A stretch of DNA of 64,000 bases from Cercis canadensis (lineage: Eukaryota > Streptophyta > Magnoliopsida > Fabales > Fabaceae). Below the pieces are notes generated by a model. The model was not told the origin of the DNA and did no database searches. It saw only the letters and a program-made list of their open reading frames with translations. Location of the stretch: contig QAOA01003049.1 of assembly GCA_003255065.1 (NCBI GenBank), forward strand, positions 62,001 through 126,000, given 5' to 3'. Positions 43,966 to 54,880 of the stretch are shown here, piece by piece (within the stretch, counting starts at the first letter, position 1; the number at the start of each line of letters is the position of its first letter). The position numbers and the translations under genes were made by a program.

Positions 43966-46900
43966 TTATTTTGGAGACAGGACATACATCTTACAAGCAT
44001 GTGAATCCAAATCAGCAGAGATTTGTCCCGAAACCGATGATTGAGTTGTGTGCTGCACAATTTGTTACAAATAAATAAGAACATAAGCATCTTAATATGC
44101 TGCTTAATCATGAAAATATAACTTGTTCTATGTATCTCACCGCCCATAAATCGCGAGCATCAACTACACTATCTTGCTTGAGGCCTACGTCAGACCAAGA
44201 AGCAGTCACTGTTGCTTGTGATGAACTTCTATTCCATAAGACTACTGCTACCCTGCCACCACTGAGAGGACCAGCCCAAACCTGCACATTTACATGCTTT
44301 AAATTTGTATGTAATAAGATAGGTGCAGCTGAAACTTGGTTGGTAATGGTAGCAGCATGATATGTTTGTAGTGAAATAGACATGGGAAACATTTAGAGTG
44401 TTCTAATAGCAGAGAATGGTGAGAACAAAACACTCACAAGGAAAGAAATAGGGAGAAGAAAGACATTACCTCCAAACCATTATTACCTGTCACTTTTCTT
44501 CCTTGAACTCCTAGTTTGTCTGCATACCAGAAGAAGATAGTAAGTATCAGAGTATTTTGTATTGAAGAAATCAATGTCCTTTTCTTTGAAGAAAGCTAAG
44601 AGAGTTGTTGTTATTCTGTTCATGCCTTGGTTCACTGCAATAACTTCACTGTTACTTAGGATTCCTTTTGTTGTGTCATCCATTGCCCGAATATCACAAC
44701 CAATCAACAAAGGAGCCTATATGTGCATAAGGAAACACTTAGTACTGCAAAACAAATTCTACTATGGCATTGTCTAAACTATGAGCTAGCACTTATTTTG
44801 TATTCGATTTCATGTTACCTTAGCTAATGCCCATATGCTGAAATGGGCGCGATATTCTTCAGTTGACATGCCTCCATTTCCAACTTCAAGCATGTCAGGA
44901 TCTGAAACCAAAAATTGAGATTGTGCCAACTCCAATTTCCTCAATATGATAAAAACTTCAAAAAAAATTGCAAGTCTTCAAACAGAAAGACTTGAATTTC
45001 AACATAATTATGTTCCTTTTTTCCAGTCTTGGTTCCGTCAATGGCATACTTAATAGTTAACAAAGTAACTAGTGAGATTTATCACCATTCCATCCTCCAG
45101 GTCCAGCATAGGATGCCCATTTATCATTTAGATCCGCGCGAGATGTCATACTGGAGAGGAAGTGAAATTAGTTTTCCATGAGGAAAAGAAACAAAAAGAA
45201 ACCAAATTATGCAAATATATGAAAAAAGTGTTCCTTATAGCTGAGAGTTTTTTTTTTTTTAAGCTCAATCATTATTTAATCCAAAGAGATCACTCTTCAA
45301 TAAATGCCTTTGCCAAGTGTTACGGAATGGAACTGGCTACATTGCTGTGGACTCTGGGGACTTCAGTCACATCCATATATTCAGCAAAGTATGAATGTGA
45401 ATTTAAACAACACGATTTCTTAATTGAGCATAAGAGAAGACACTTACAATGGTTTTATATTTAACACATCATGCAACGTAAATGTCTTTTGGACTTGAAG
45501 CGTGAACAAAATATTGTCCACCTTATATCTTGTGCTAAAATTTTAATTTAATTTAAAAAGTAGGAGCAGCAAAAATTGATCTATTAACTATTTGGTCAAA
45601 GAAATACTAATACTATGTTAAGTATTATTTCTCTCAAAAATTTATGTTGTTAGATGAAGACCAAAAATAATTTTATATCTAATAATAATTTGAAATAGAG
45701 AAACAATCTTGTATACCTATCCCAATTATCTTCAATATCTCCTGTTGTTCTCCAACTATTTCCCACACTTTTGGCCCAAGTTGCAGGATCTTCTTGTCCC
45801 CTAAGTTAAAAAACCAACTAATCATAAAGAGACAAGCATAGTTTTTGGCATGGTGGAGGGATAGAGTGTATGAAACTACTTTAAAAGAAGTTGTAAAAAT
45901 ATTAGCATGGACTCATGTATGAGAAAATTCATCGCTACATCAATTTACCATTCGCATAGGGAGAAGAAGATTTGCCTTCCAGAGCTCAATAAAGCCTTAC
46001 TCATTCTTGGGTACCTGTTTCATAGAATGTGTGAAAATTCTTGATATTTAGAAGCTGATAGACACTTGCATGCATTTGAAAGCAACAAATACCTATCCTT
46101 TGGGCTTGTACCAGTATTCTCACAATTATCATACTTCAAGTAGTCAACTCCCTAAAGTTACAATTTAAATCAGAAACTGATTAAAGTTTTATAGGATATA
46201 AGAGATAAAAATGAAAAATGAGTTTCAAATGAATGCATCTTACCCATGAAGCAAATGTTTTGGCATCTTGGTCCTCGTGTCCTAGTGATCCAGGCATAGT
46301 TTTGCTGCATGTTTGAGTTCTGCAGAGAAATTTTAAGAAATCAACAACACTTGAATGACCAGGAACTCTTGCTATTAATCAAAGTTCAAGGTTCATGTTT
46401 CATACCCTGCATCAGAATAAATCCCAAACTTTAAACCTTTGCCATGAACATAATCAGCTAGAGCCTTGATTCCTGAAGGAAATGTTGAGCCTTTGGCAAC
46501 AAAATTTCCCTGCCAGAATTTAGAAATATGTCAGAGAAGATCAGAATAGAAAATGCAAACTGTAAGATATCAACATCAAACTTAGATTTTTTAGATTTCT
46601 TTTTTTTTTTTTAGTAAATAGAGAAACCAATTTATAAACCAAAAAATCAAGATAACTTGAATGCTTCACTTGGAGGGGTGGATAGCTCAAAGAAGACAAG
46701 CCAATGTAATAAATATATTAAAATTTTCCTTCTATTTATAGTAGAAAATTAAGCTTAAAAAAAAACTATAATTTTAATTTGTTAAAAGGAGGAGTAAAAT
46801 CAAATATAGATTACCTGAGAATCTCGGTTTAGTTCAGCCCAGCAGTCATCTAAAAAATATAGAAAATAACATATATAAAAATAGTTTCTTTATAAATAAA

Positions 46901-49900
46901 ACAAATTAGCTATTTGCAAAGTAATTTGTACAGAATAATTTTTCTTTTAAGAATAAAAATGAGTATACTAAAGATTAGCCTACCTAAATTGATATATTGG
47001 TATCCCAACGCAGCAAGTCCCGTCGACACCATTGCATCAGCTGTAAAAATCAAAAGATATATATATAAAACATAAATCCATATTCACTAAAATATTGCTG
47101 AACCTTAAATAAAATTTCAGTGAATTAGACGCTCACTTATTAATAATAATAAAGTTACCTGTTTCTCGAATCAAGTTCTCACTAATATCGCAGTGGAAGT
47201 GGTTCCAACTATTCCATCTGATCACCATTAAGAAGTGGTTAATTACATACTTTCATCATTTAAAAAGGAATTCATAATTAGATAAAAAAAAAATTGAGAG
47301 TAAAAAAATACTCGTTAATTTTTTAAGATAAATGATGAATAGTAGGCTTTTCCCAGGTAAGATGGATTTTGGGCTTCAAAAGTCCCATGTATAATAATAA
47401 GGTTGTAAGTTTAGTTTTCAAGCACTAGGCAGTCTCTCAGAGTAAAATATTATTTTTGTTTTTAAATTATTTTTTAAATATTATTTTAATTCTTGAATAA
47501 TTATTTTATTTATTAAATTATTTTTCTGTTAGCACCGATTAATAAAATGAGATAAAAAATTTTATATGACACGTTAAGTAATGATGTCATCATTAAGTAG
47601 CAACGTCACACCTTACCAAAAATTTTAACTGGGTACACGATACTTTTCAAAAGTTANAAAAAAAAAAAAAAAAACCCTCTCTCTACCTTCATCTCTTTTC
47701 TCGGTCGCTTCTCGTTTTCTGATGGATCCCTTCTTAACTCTTTGTTTCTCAATCCCCTTCCTCCCATACACCGCCAACGACGGAGCATTGTCAAAGTTAC
47801 CCCTGGGCAAATCGAAGAGAGAGTAGAGAAGCGAAGATGCTGCTCTCCGACTTCAACCCCGGCTTGCATTTCACCGAGTTTGGCTCCATCTCCGCTGCTC
47901 TCTCTCTCTCTGTTGCAACAAAGCACAGCACTAAGAAGTGAAAACTCCGCTTCAAGCCCCACCAAGCAGCAAGACCGATGCTGACGCTCAAATTGCTTTG
48001 TAGATTTTTGAAGCGAAGCAGGTAAATTAATTCTGAGCCTATGGGAACAACTAGATTGACCCATGACGCATTTGATACAGCTCTGATAGAAGCACTTCAA
48101 CAGAAGATCCATATGTTGTTATATCACTTTTAAGTTCTGATGGAAATTTGAAGTTGTGATGTACTAAATTGATGGGTTTTTGTGGGCTTTAATTCTCTGC
48201 ATTATTCCTTAAATTTTAGCTTTAGGATAAAGCTTTTATCTCTGAAAGAACTGTGTTTGCGAGTTGTTGAAGGAGAAAGTTAGTGATTGAGTGAGAAAGG
48301 GTAAGAGGAAGATGGTGGGTCTCAGTGAATGGAGAGAGAGTGTGTCGGTGGGAATGAGGTCCAATCAAAGAAGTAGGAGGAGATAATGAAGTACTCCAGA
48401 ATCTAGAGACAGAAAGAGGAAGGTAGAGAGACAAGAGAAAGACGGAAGATGAAGAGCAGAAACCGGAAAGAAAGCGAAGAAATTTTTAAATTTAAGGTGA
48501 TATGTAATCACTTAATTGTTTTTTTAAGGTACCACATGCTATTTAACGGTCATGTTACATGAATTTTTTCATCTCTTTTCATTAACTAGTTCTAACGGAA
48601 AATTAATTTGACGAAATAATTATTTAAAACTTAAAATGACACTAAAAATAAATTAATAATTAAAATAATATTTAACAAATAATTTAAAGACAAAAATAAT
48701 ATTTTATTCTAATATTTTTTAACCTTTTCTTATTTTTTCAGTAGTAAAAATTTGACTATATTATGATTTAGTATCCTAGAAATAAGTTTTATTTTCTTAT
48801 TTATCAAAGTTTCTATTATAAAACAAGAGTAGATCATCCGCTTCAATGCATATTTGAACTTGGAATCCGCAAAGTAAAATATACAATGTTCAAGTTAGAA
48901 TACCCTCCCAAAGTAAAGTATATAATGCTCATCCGCCAAAGCTTTGTTTAAACATCTATTTTTGTATTATTTTTCAAACAATACTTAATTCTAAATAGAC
49001 AGTAAGTTAAAATTGTATTCTTTGAGAAAATTTTAAAAATAATATATATATAACTTGGGTTTTGTTCATTTTCAGCTAGTGAAAAGCGAAAACCCTTACC
49101 ATCTCATACATAAAAATTAGCCAAACCTATTTTTGGACCACGTTGACATAATTGCAAAAAAAAAAAAAAAAAACAGTTATAAATGTTTTGAATTCAATAA
49201 TCACACTTTTTTCGCCCATCGACTTTTCTTATAAAAAAGGGTTATCGAAAAAGAATTTTCCTTTCAAAAATAGGGGTAAAGTCACTTTATAAAATCCTTT
49301 TAATTCTTTTGGCTAATGAAAAGTTGATCAAAACGTTGGACAAGTAACCCGTTGATGGCAAGTATTAGTTTTGGACAACCAATTTTCCATATACAAGGTG
49401 TGAATGAAAGAAAAATGAGCTCTATAACTGATGTAGGATTATAGATTTGAAGTAGGTCAAGGCATTAAATGATTTGTTTTTATAACATAGACATTAATTG
49501 ATGTGCACAAGGCACCAACCCAGAATAATTTGTGTATGAAGAGGGTATGGTTGGTGCTACACTTGTTCGAAATTGTCATAAAGTCCACAAGTGTCGTTTT
49601 CATCTTTGGGCCAAAGAAGTCGGTGAGGAAACCCATGAAAACAAAACAAGCAATCATAACTAGCTTCCATATTAAACGACAAATGCCACCACCATGGCGA
49701 TCATGCTATGGGAGCACAGCCCCATTTTATAAGCATATGGATGATCAGTGGGAAATACGTGCCACTACCTGATCACATCCTTTACTCTTACTTTTGTCAA
49801 TGGCTTTCAATTATCAGCCCCAACACTAAACCACATTTGCATCATAAAATAAGGATTTAAATTCTTTAACACCTTAATGAATCTGTCTTTAAGAAAAATA

Positions 49901-50290
49901 TCCTAGGCTATAAAGCATAAACAAGTTATAAAATATTGAACTTTGGCGCAATTTGTTGTCACAGTCGTATAGCATATCTTAAAGTGTAGGAAAAGAATTG
50001 TACTGTGGAGACTAATAAATTAAGAATAAGGAAAAGAAGGAAAAAAAAATAGAAAGCTTCTGAAAGGGAAAGAAGAAGAAAGAGGGGGCTTACCCCATGG
50101 AAGGTGTTTGGCCGAGTCCATTATCTAGCATATATCTCCTAACCTGCGCTCTTGAGATGGAGGCAGCTCTGGTTCTGTTGAGCAAGCGAGCAGCTGAGGA
50201 AGCAGTGGCATTCAAGAGCACAAGGAGAAGGCACAAGCCTACCCTCAACGCCATCTGGCCCCTACTTGAAGATGTATGAATAATTCCCAT
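43966..50290 (-). CDS. Alpha-galactosidase (glycoside hydrolase family 27)
   Basis: Fifteen exons on the minus strand join in frame to 417 residues: 50290-50094, 47217-47159, 47040-46984, 46849-46815, 46509-46406, 46319-46244, 46151-46093, 46014-45949, 45800-45717, 45150-45086, 44901-44819, 44716-44626, 44519-44470, 44281-44141 and 44052-43966. The protein closely follows the plant GH27 pattern: an N-terminal hydrophobic signal-like segment (about residues 13-34), the MGWNSWNHF start of the barrel at about 65, the nucleophile Asp in YLKYDNC (about D184), the acid/base Asp in WRTTGDI (about D239), and the beta-domain ending YVLSPK. It removes terminal alpha-1,6-galactose from galactomannans and raffinose-family sugars; secretion to wall or vacuole is inferred. 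All introns are GT-AG except intron 12, which starts GC. Intron 1 (2.9 kb) contains a long-TIR element, and intron 9 contains a dispersed repeat. All key residues are present, so the gene should be functional. Confidence 0.92.
45474..45705. repeat. Dispersed repeat copy within intron 9 of alpha-galactosidase
   Basis: This block resembles about 2822-3165 (shared gctaaaattttaatttaatt-type and aaaataattttatatctaat blocks) and, in inverted orientation, the region near 14500. It is missing from the decayed alpha-galactosidase copy at 40 kb, consistent with an insertion. Confidence 0.6.
47440..48709. mobile_element. Long-TIR element in intron 1 of alpha-galactosidase (Pack-MULE candidate)
   Basis: About 140 bp at 47440-47580 is mirrored at about 48550-48709 on the other strand (ends GAGTAAAAT and GAATAAAAT), enclosing about 970 bp. 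The interior at 47680-48480 is much richer in GC than the surrounding intron and looks like host exon or 5' leader sequence (CT-rich tract, then a short frame beginning MLLSDFNPG near 47838 and a donor-like AAGCAG|GTAAAT near 48021). No transposase is encoded. No clean target-site duplication was found. A single N lies at 47657 beside a poly-A run. Mutator-like identity is an inference from the long TIRs. Confidence 0.65.
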
Positions 50291-50812
50291 GGTGCTATCT
50301 ATATATATAATTTAATATGAATGTTTAGTGAAGGTAGCTATATATATATAGCTGCTAGTTCATGAGCTCTTTTATATATATATATATATATAGGGGAAGG
50401 GTCGAATTAGAAGAGAATGAAAACAAGGAAGAAATTAGGGGAAAAGAGGATAGAGCTATGCAGAAGCGTAGCGGTGGCTTATTGCTTACAAAACACTTAA
50501 AAGATATGATCATGAACACTATCTTGGCAATTTATAGAGAAGTGGAAGTGAAGTTTGGTTTTGCCCCACTAAACAGCTAGCTTTGCTATGGACTCACATA
50601 CATGTAATAATGTCTTATCCTAAAACCATTATCATTCGACGCGGCTTACTTTGTTTTTTGGAGAACAAAATGGAGGGGCCAATTGCTATTGTACGGCACA
50701 TATTCATGCATCTAATATCTCCCTCTCATGTGCATGCACATGATATAAAACCTCTATAATATATGCACACCAAGGCCATAGCAGCTAATTAATTAGTGTG
50801 TGGCCTTGTGTG

Positions 50813-50901
50813 NNNNNNNNNNNNNNNNNNNNNNNNNNNNNNNNNNNNNNNNNNNNNNNNNNNNNNNNNNNNNNNNNNNNNNNNNNNNNNNNNNNNNNNN
50901 N
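50813..50901. other. Assembly gap of 89 Ns
   Basis: An unresolved run of Ns followed directly by an AT microsatellite at 50902-50938, which probably caused the gap. Confidence 0.98.
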
Positions 50902-50941
<40 letters not shown>

Positions 50942-52395
50942 AAATGATTATAAAGTTTAGTATAGTTTATTTCTCTCACGCACCCTCTCCCTTGTCTATA
51001 TTTACAAAGAATACATGCAAGTATGCAATCCCTTTAACTTATCCGATTAGGTTATCATTGAAATATGCTGCTTAGCTATTGTTAATGATGTACAATTTAA
51101 AATAGAAAACATGCACGTGACTAAACCCTTTTAACTTTTAATAAATTATAAACATATTATTCAAAAAGTACTTGTGATTAATTTATAATCATGTTAATAC
51201 CCCTATAATAATTTATTGCAATTTGCAATAGGATAATTAAGACTAATATTTTACTGTAGATTGGGTAGATAACCAGACAATATTTGCTTTTCGGTTGGGT
51301 TTTTTCATACAAAACTAATTAATGCTAAAAATTTATGCTTAGTGCTTATTAATTTGCATTTTACACTTATATTCATGGTCTTATATTATTTAATAGCATT
51401 CTTAACTTCTCTAGATATTTTTTAAATTTTAATTTTAACTTTACGTACTTTAATGATAAAAAAGTTAAAACACATGAGGTCACTTTTCAAAGATATAATA
51501 TCAAAACGGGTTAAAATATAGTTTTCTCTTTAAATAATTGGACGATAATGAAATCAGATGGTGATTGGTGTAACATCATAGATTCATTGTCATTGCATTA
51601 AAAAAAATTATTATTGGTTAATCACTCATCTTTATCAGAACAACAGTAGAAGCATCCACATAACACATGGTGGGATATACGCATTTCAAGAAAAAGAATG
51701 ATAAAGAATTTCTTTACCATAATACAGCATTTGGAATGAAGACAATGAAACAGGACAATCCTCACAATTTTTAGAAGGATCAAATAAGTAGTCTAAATTT
51801 TTATTAAAAATCCAAATAAATTGTTTTAATTTTATTGAAACAAAAGAACCAAAGTATTGCTACATTTAAAACTTGAGGGGTCAAATTAATATTTTGAAAA
51901 CTTATAGGGGCTAGCTACAAAAATATAATTAAGCACATAGAAAAAAAATTAACACAAAAATAAAGTGTAAGGATTTTAGTGAATAGACATAGTACAGGTG
52001 GTAGTAGATTGGTTTGATGAGTTGGAAATGGAAGCTAGCAGTTGGAAGTCTTAATTGAATAGTGCCCAGCATTTGAGGACGTACGGCGTGAGGATATATA
52101 ATGGTTACTCAATTCTTTGTCGTTTGCTATACGGCAGATGTGAATGTCGTTTTGTTACTAATTTATTTTCTATTTTGAGCACATCAACCATTCAACGTTC
52201 CTTGGCCTTTTTAAGCATTTGTTCGTATACTCGAAAGCAGCTGGAAATTACAGAAAGCGCGTGTGTGATTATGAAGTAGTCTTCACTTTGTGTTGTAACT
52301 TGTGAGAGTATGCTATGCGTGATGCCTCTGCTCCAAGTTATTGAGTTGTGATGCTGATACTCTTAGTTATAATATTATTTTTACACTTATATTTA

Positions 52396-52607
52396 GGAGA
52401 TTTTTTAGATATTTTTTATATTTATGTAGTATGTCATACTACATGAGATTAACCAATATGAAAATGACACGTGTACAAATTAATTATTTTTAAATTTATT
52501 TGAGAAAATAAAATAAATTATATTTATATTTAATAAAATATAAAAAATTACGTATATTTGTCATATTAGTATAGTATGACATACTCATGTAATATTATAG
52601 AATTTCC
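52396..52607. mobile_element. MITE-like element, copy 2 of 2
   Basis: Similar throughout to 15564-15774. The ends read GGAGATTTTTTAGATATT and, from the other side, GGAAATTCTATAATATT. There is no coding capacity. Confidence 0.7.
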
Positions 52608-54880
52608 GTATATTTAACAATGTCAATATATCATTTCTCAACCTTATCTCTGCACTGCATTACCATTAATAAAAAAAATCATTCAAATGGCCATGGTCAT
52701 GGTCATGGATTGGAATTCTTGTTTTGATGGATCGAAACTTGAACATTGACTACTAACGTATTGGACCCATATTTTAAGCTTTGAATCTTATATTTGAATC
52801 TCCATTTCTTATATCTTAACTACAAAATGTAGCTCTATTTATCCATAACCCAGAAAAAAAAAAAAAAAACATCAAATAACTTGTTTGATTGTGTATATAA
52901 AATCATAAAAAGCACTTTGGAAGCACATATAATTATTTATTTTTCACATGTTTGACCTAAAATATTAATGCAGGACATACCATGTGTTCATTTGGGTTTG
53001 TTATTCGGACCTTGGATTGCTTCACAAAGGTGGTGAAACTAATTAGGTTTTCTTTTACTTCACGAAAGGGTAAATCAAAAATAATGATGATACCTTTTCT
53101 AAGTAAAGACACATTCATTTGTTTTGAAGGTTGATCCAAAACAGCCTACTCTTCCTCCCCGCAAGCTCCCATTTTTGCCATATAAACTGCTTTTTGGTTG
53201 CCTTCGCTCACAAGGTGGCTAACATAAACTTCCCATCCCCTTTCAAGGAAAACTCTAATGTCGCTAATGAAACTGAAAATCTGCAGAATTTATAAGCTTA
53301 CCAGCTTCTTGTAAATTATTTAAATTTATCAATGCTACTTTTTTTTTTTAAAAAAAAGTCACCAAGCTTTTAGATCGCTTAAAAGTACTTTTTTTTAGTT
53401 AATAATTTGTGGGTTTAATAGCACGTGTGTTAATTTTAAGAACTAATGTATTTGATGTCATGAGTTTTATTATTATTGTATAATCCCCTCTTTTTACATA
53501 GTGTTTTGTGTTTGTTTGCCACAGAAGAATTTTTTTGTAAGTGAATCTTTATAATAAAGAACTTTTTAAGATAATTGAGATTATAATAGGCTCTATTATC
53601 ACAACATAGTCATTAATCCAAAACCATAAAATTAGCCCATTAGAAAGTGTAGGTGCGCTTTAGAGAATAAATTATATTTTTGTAGTCACTAATAAGAGAA
53701 TTTAGGGAGTAGGTTTTGGAAAATTTGAAATCCTTATTCAATCATATGCATGTACTTTGTCTTAGTCTAAACCAGTAATTTTTCATTAATGATTATCCTT
53801 CTCACTTTACATACACCCTTTAATTTAGAGGTTGAGGTTCATTTTATAGCAACCCAGCTCTACTTTATAGGCACCAAAAGAGCTAGATCTGATTTGGGCT
53901 ATTGCATCAATAGCTTTTATATAATCACTTTAATCTACTATCAATACTGCTTGTCCATTTTAATAAATACTTCCCTTTTTTTCTTTTTCTAATGAGACTT
54001 TAATAAATACTCAAAAATTTATATAATCGGGCTGGCCGGCACCGTATCGGGTCGGACCAAACCGGCCTAATCCAAAAAGTACAAATTTTGTAAATAGCCC
54101 TTAAAATTGAGGCCTGAACCGGTTTTGGCCCATCTTTTTTCAAGCCTGTAAACGGGTCATGTCATGAGTTAAATAGCAATACAGTTGTACCAAAAAACAA
54201 AAAATAGCATTACTGTTAATTACAAAGTTGAGTTTCTTCAGCAACTGTCTCGGCTCTCTCTGGCTCACGCCATAATCCACACAAATTTTGTTGCATCAAC
54301 ACAATTTTAATCACGATTCCAGTTCGTAGGACTGGCCTTGCAGCTAGGTGCAGGTGTTTCAAATTCGAAAAATCCCCAAATAGTTTCCCTGTTCTTCAAC
54401 CAAAGAAAATCTGGGTCGGGTTTCTAGAAGGACTATATTAAGGTGCTTATTTCTTGTAACTTCCTGTGACTGTTTCGGTTTGATTTTATGTTTTCGATTA
54501 TCGGTACTTAGTACGATGGTTGCTGTATCTTCCTTTATGTCTCAAATTTATATCTGAGGCCCCAAACAATGTGCGCAAGAAATAATCAACAACCTAGAGG
54601 CACCAAAGGATATCTTATAATCCAGTATAATGATCCTTAACTAGATCAAAACTGCTTCTTCTAATTCAACTGGACAAAGCAGGTTTATTCCTGAATGTTT
54701 TTACACATTTCTTGTCAGTAGACATGCAGTCAGGCACTAATTTTTGGTTTTATGTTGATGTTAGTTTTGCTGTTTAAAGCTAATAATCAATTACTTTTTT
54801 GCCATTTGGTTAACTTGGTGTTGATTTATGATGAATTTAGGTCATTGTAGATCAAAAGCTTTTGGTCAGCATTGGTGGTC

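Larger units (their letters stand above)
50291..54880. other. Intergenic region between the alpha-galactosidase and phosphoesterase genes
   Basis: The first kilobase upstream of alpha-galactosidase is rich in AT dinucleotide runs (50334-50350, about 50371-50392, 50902-50938) and contains the 89-base gap. A second copy of the MITE-like element lies at 52396-52607. From about 54230 to 54880 the composition is less AT-rich and probably holds the promoter and 5' leader of the phosphoesterase gene. Short open frames are not convincing. No gene is seen. Confidence 0.55.

Noticed and set aside
47654..48112. 152-codon minus-strand open frame inside the long-TIR element
   Set aside because: It runs through a poly-A/T tract and an N, has no recognisable domain, and is better explained as sequence within a transposable element.
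50362..50580. 72-codon plus-strand frame upstream of alpha-galactosidase
   Set aside because: It begins within an AT microsatellite and has no similarity to a known protein or any splice signal.
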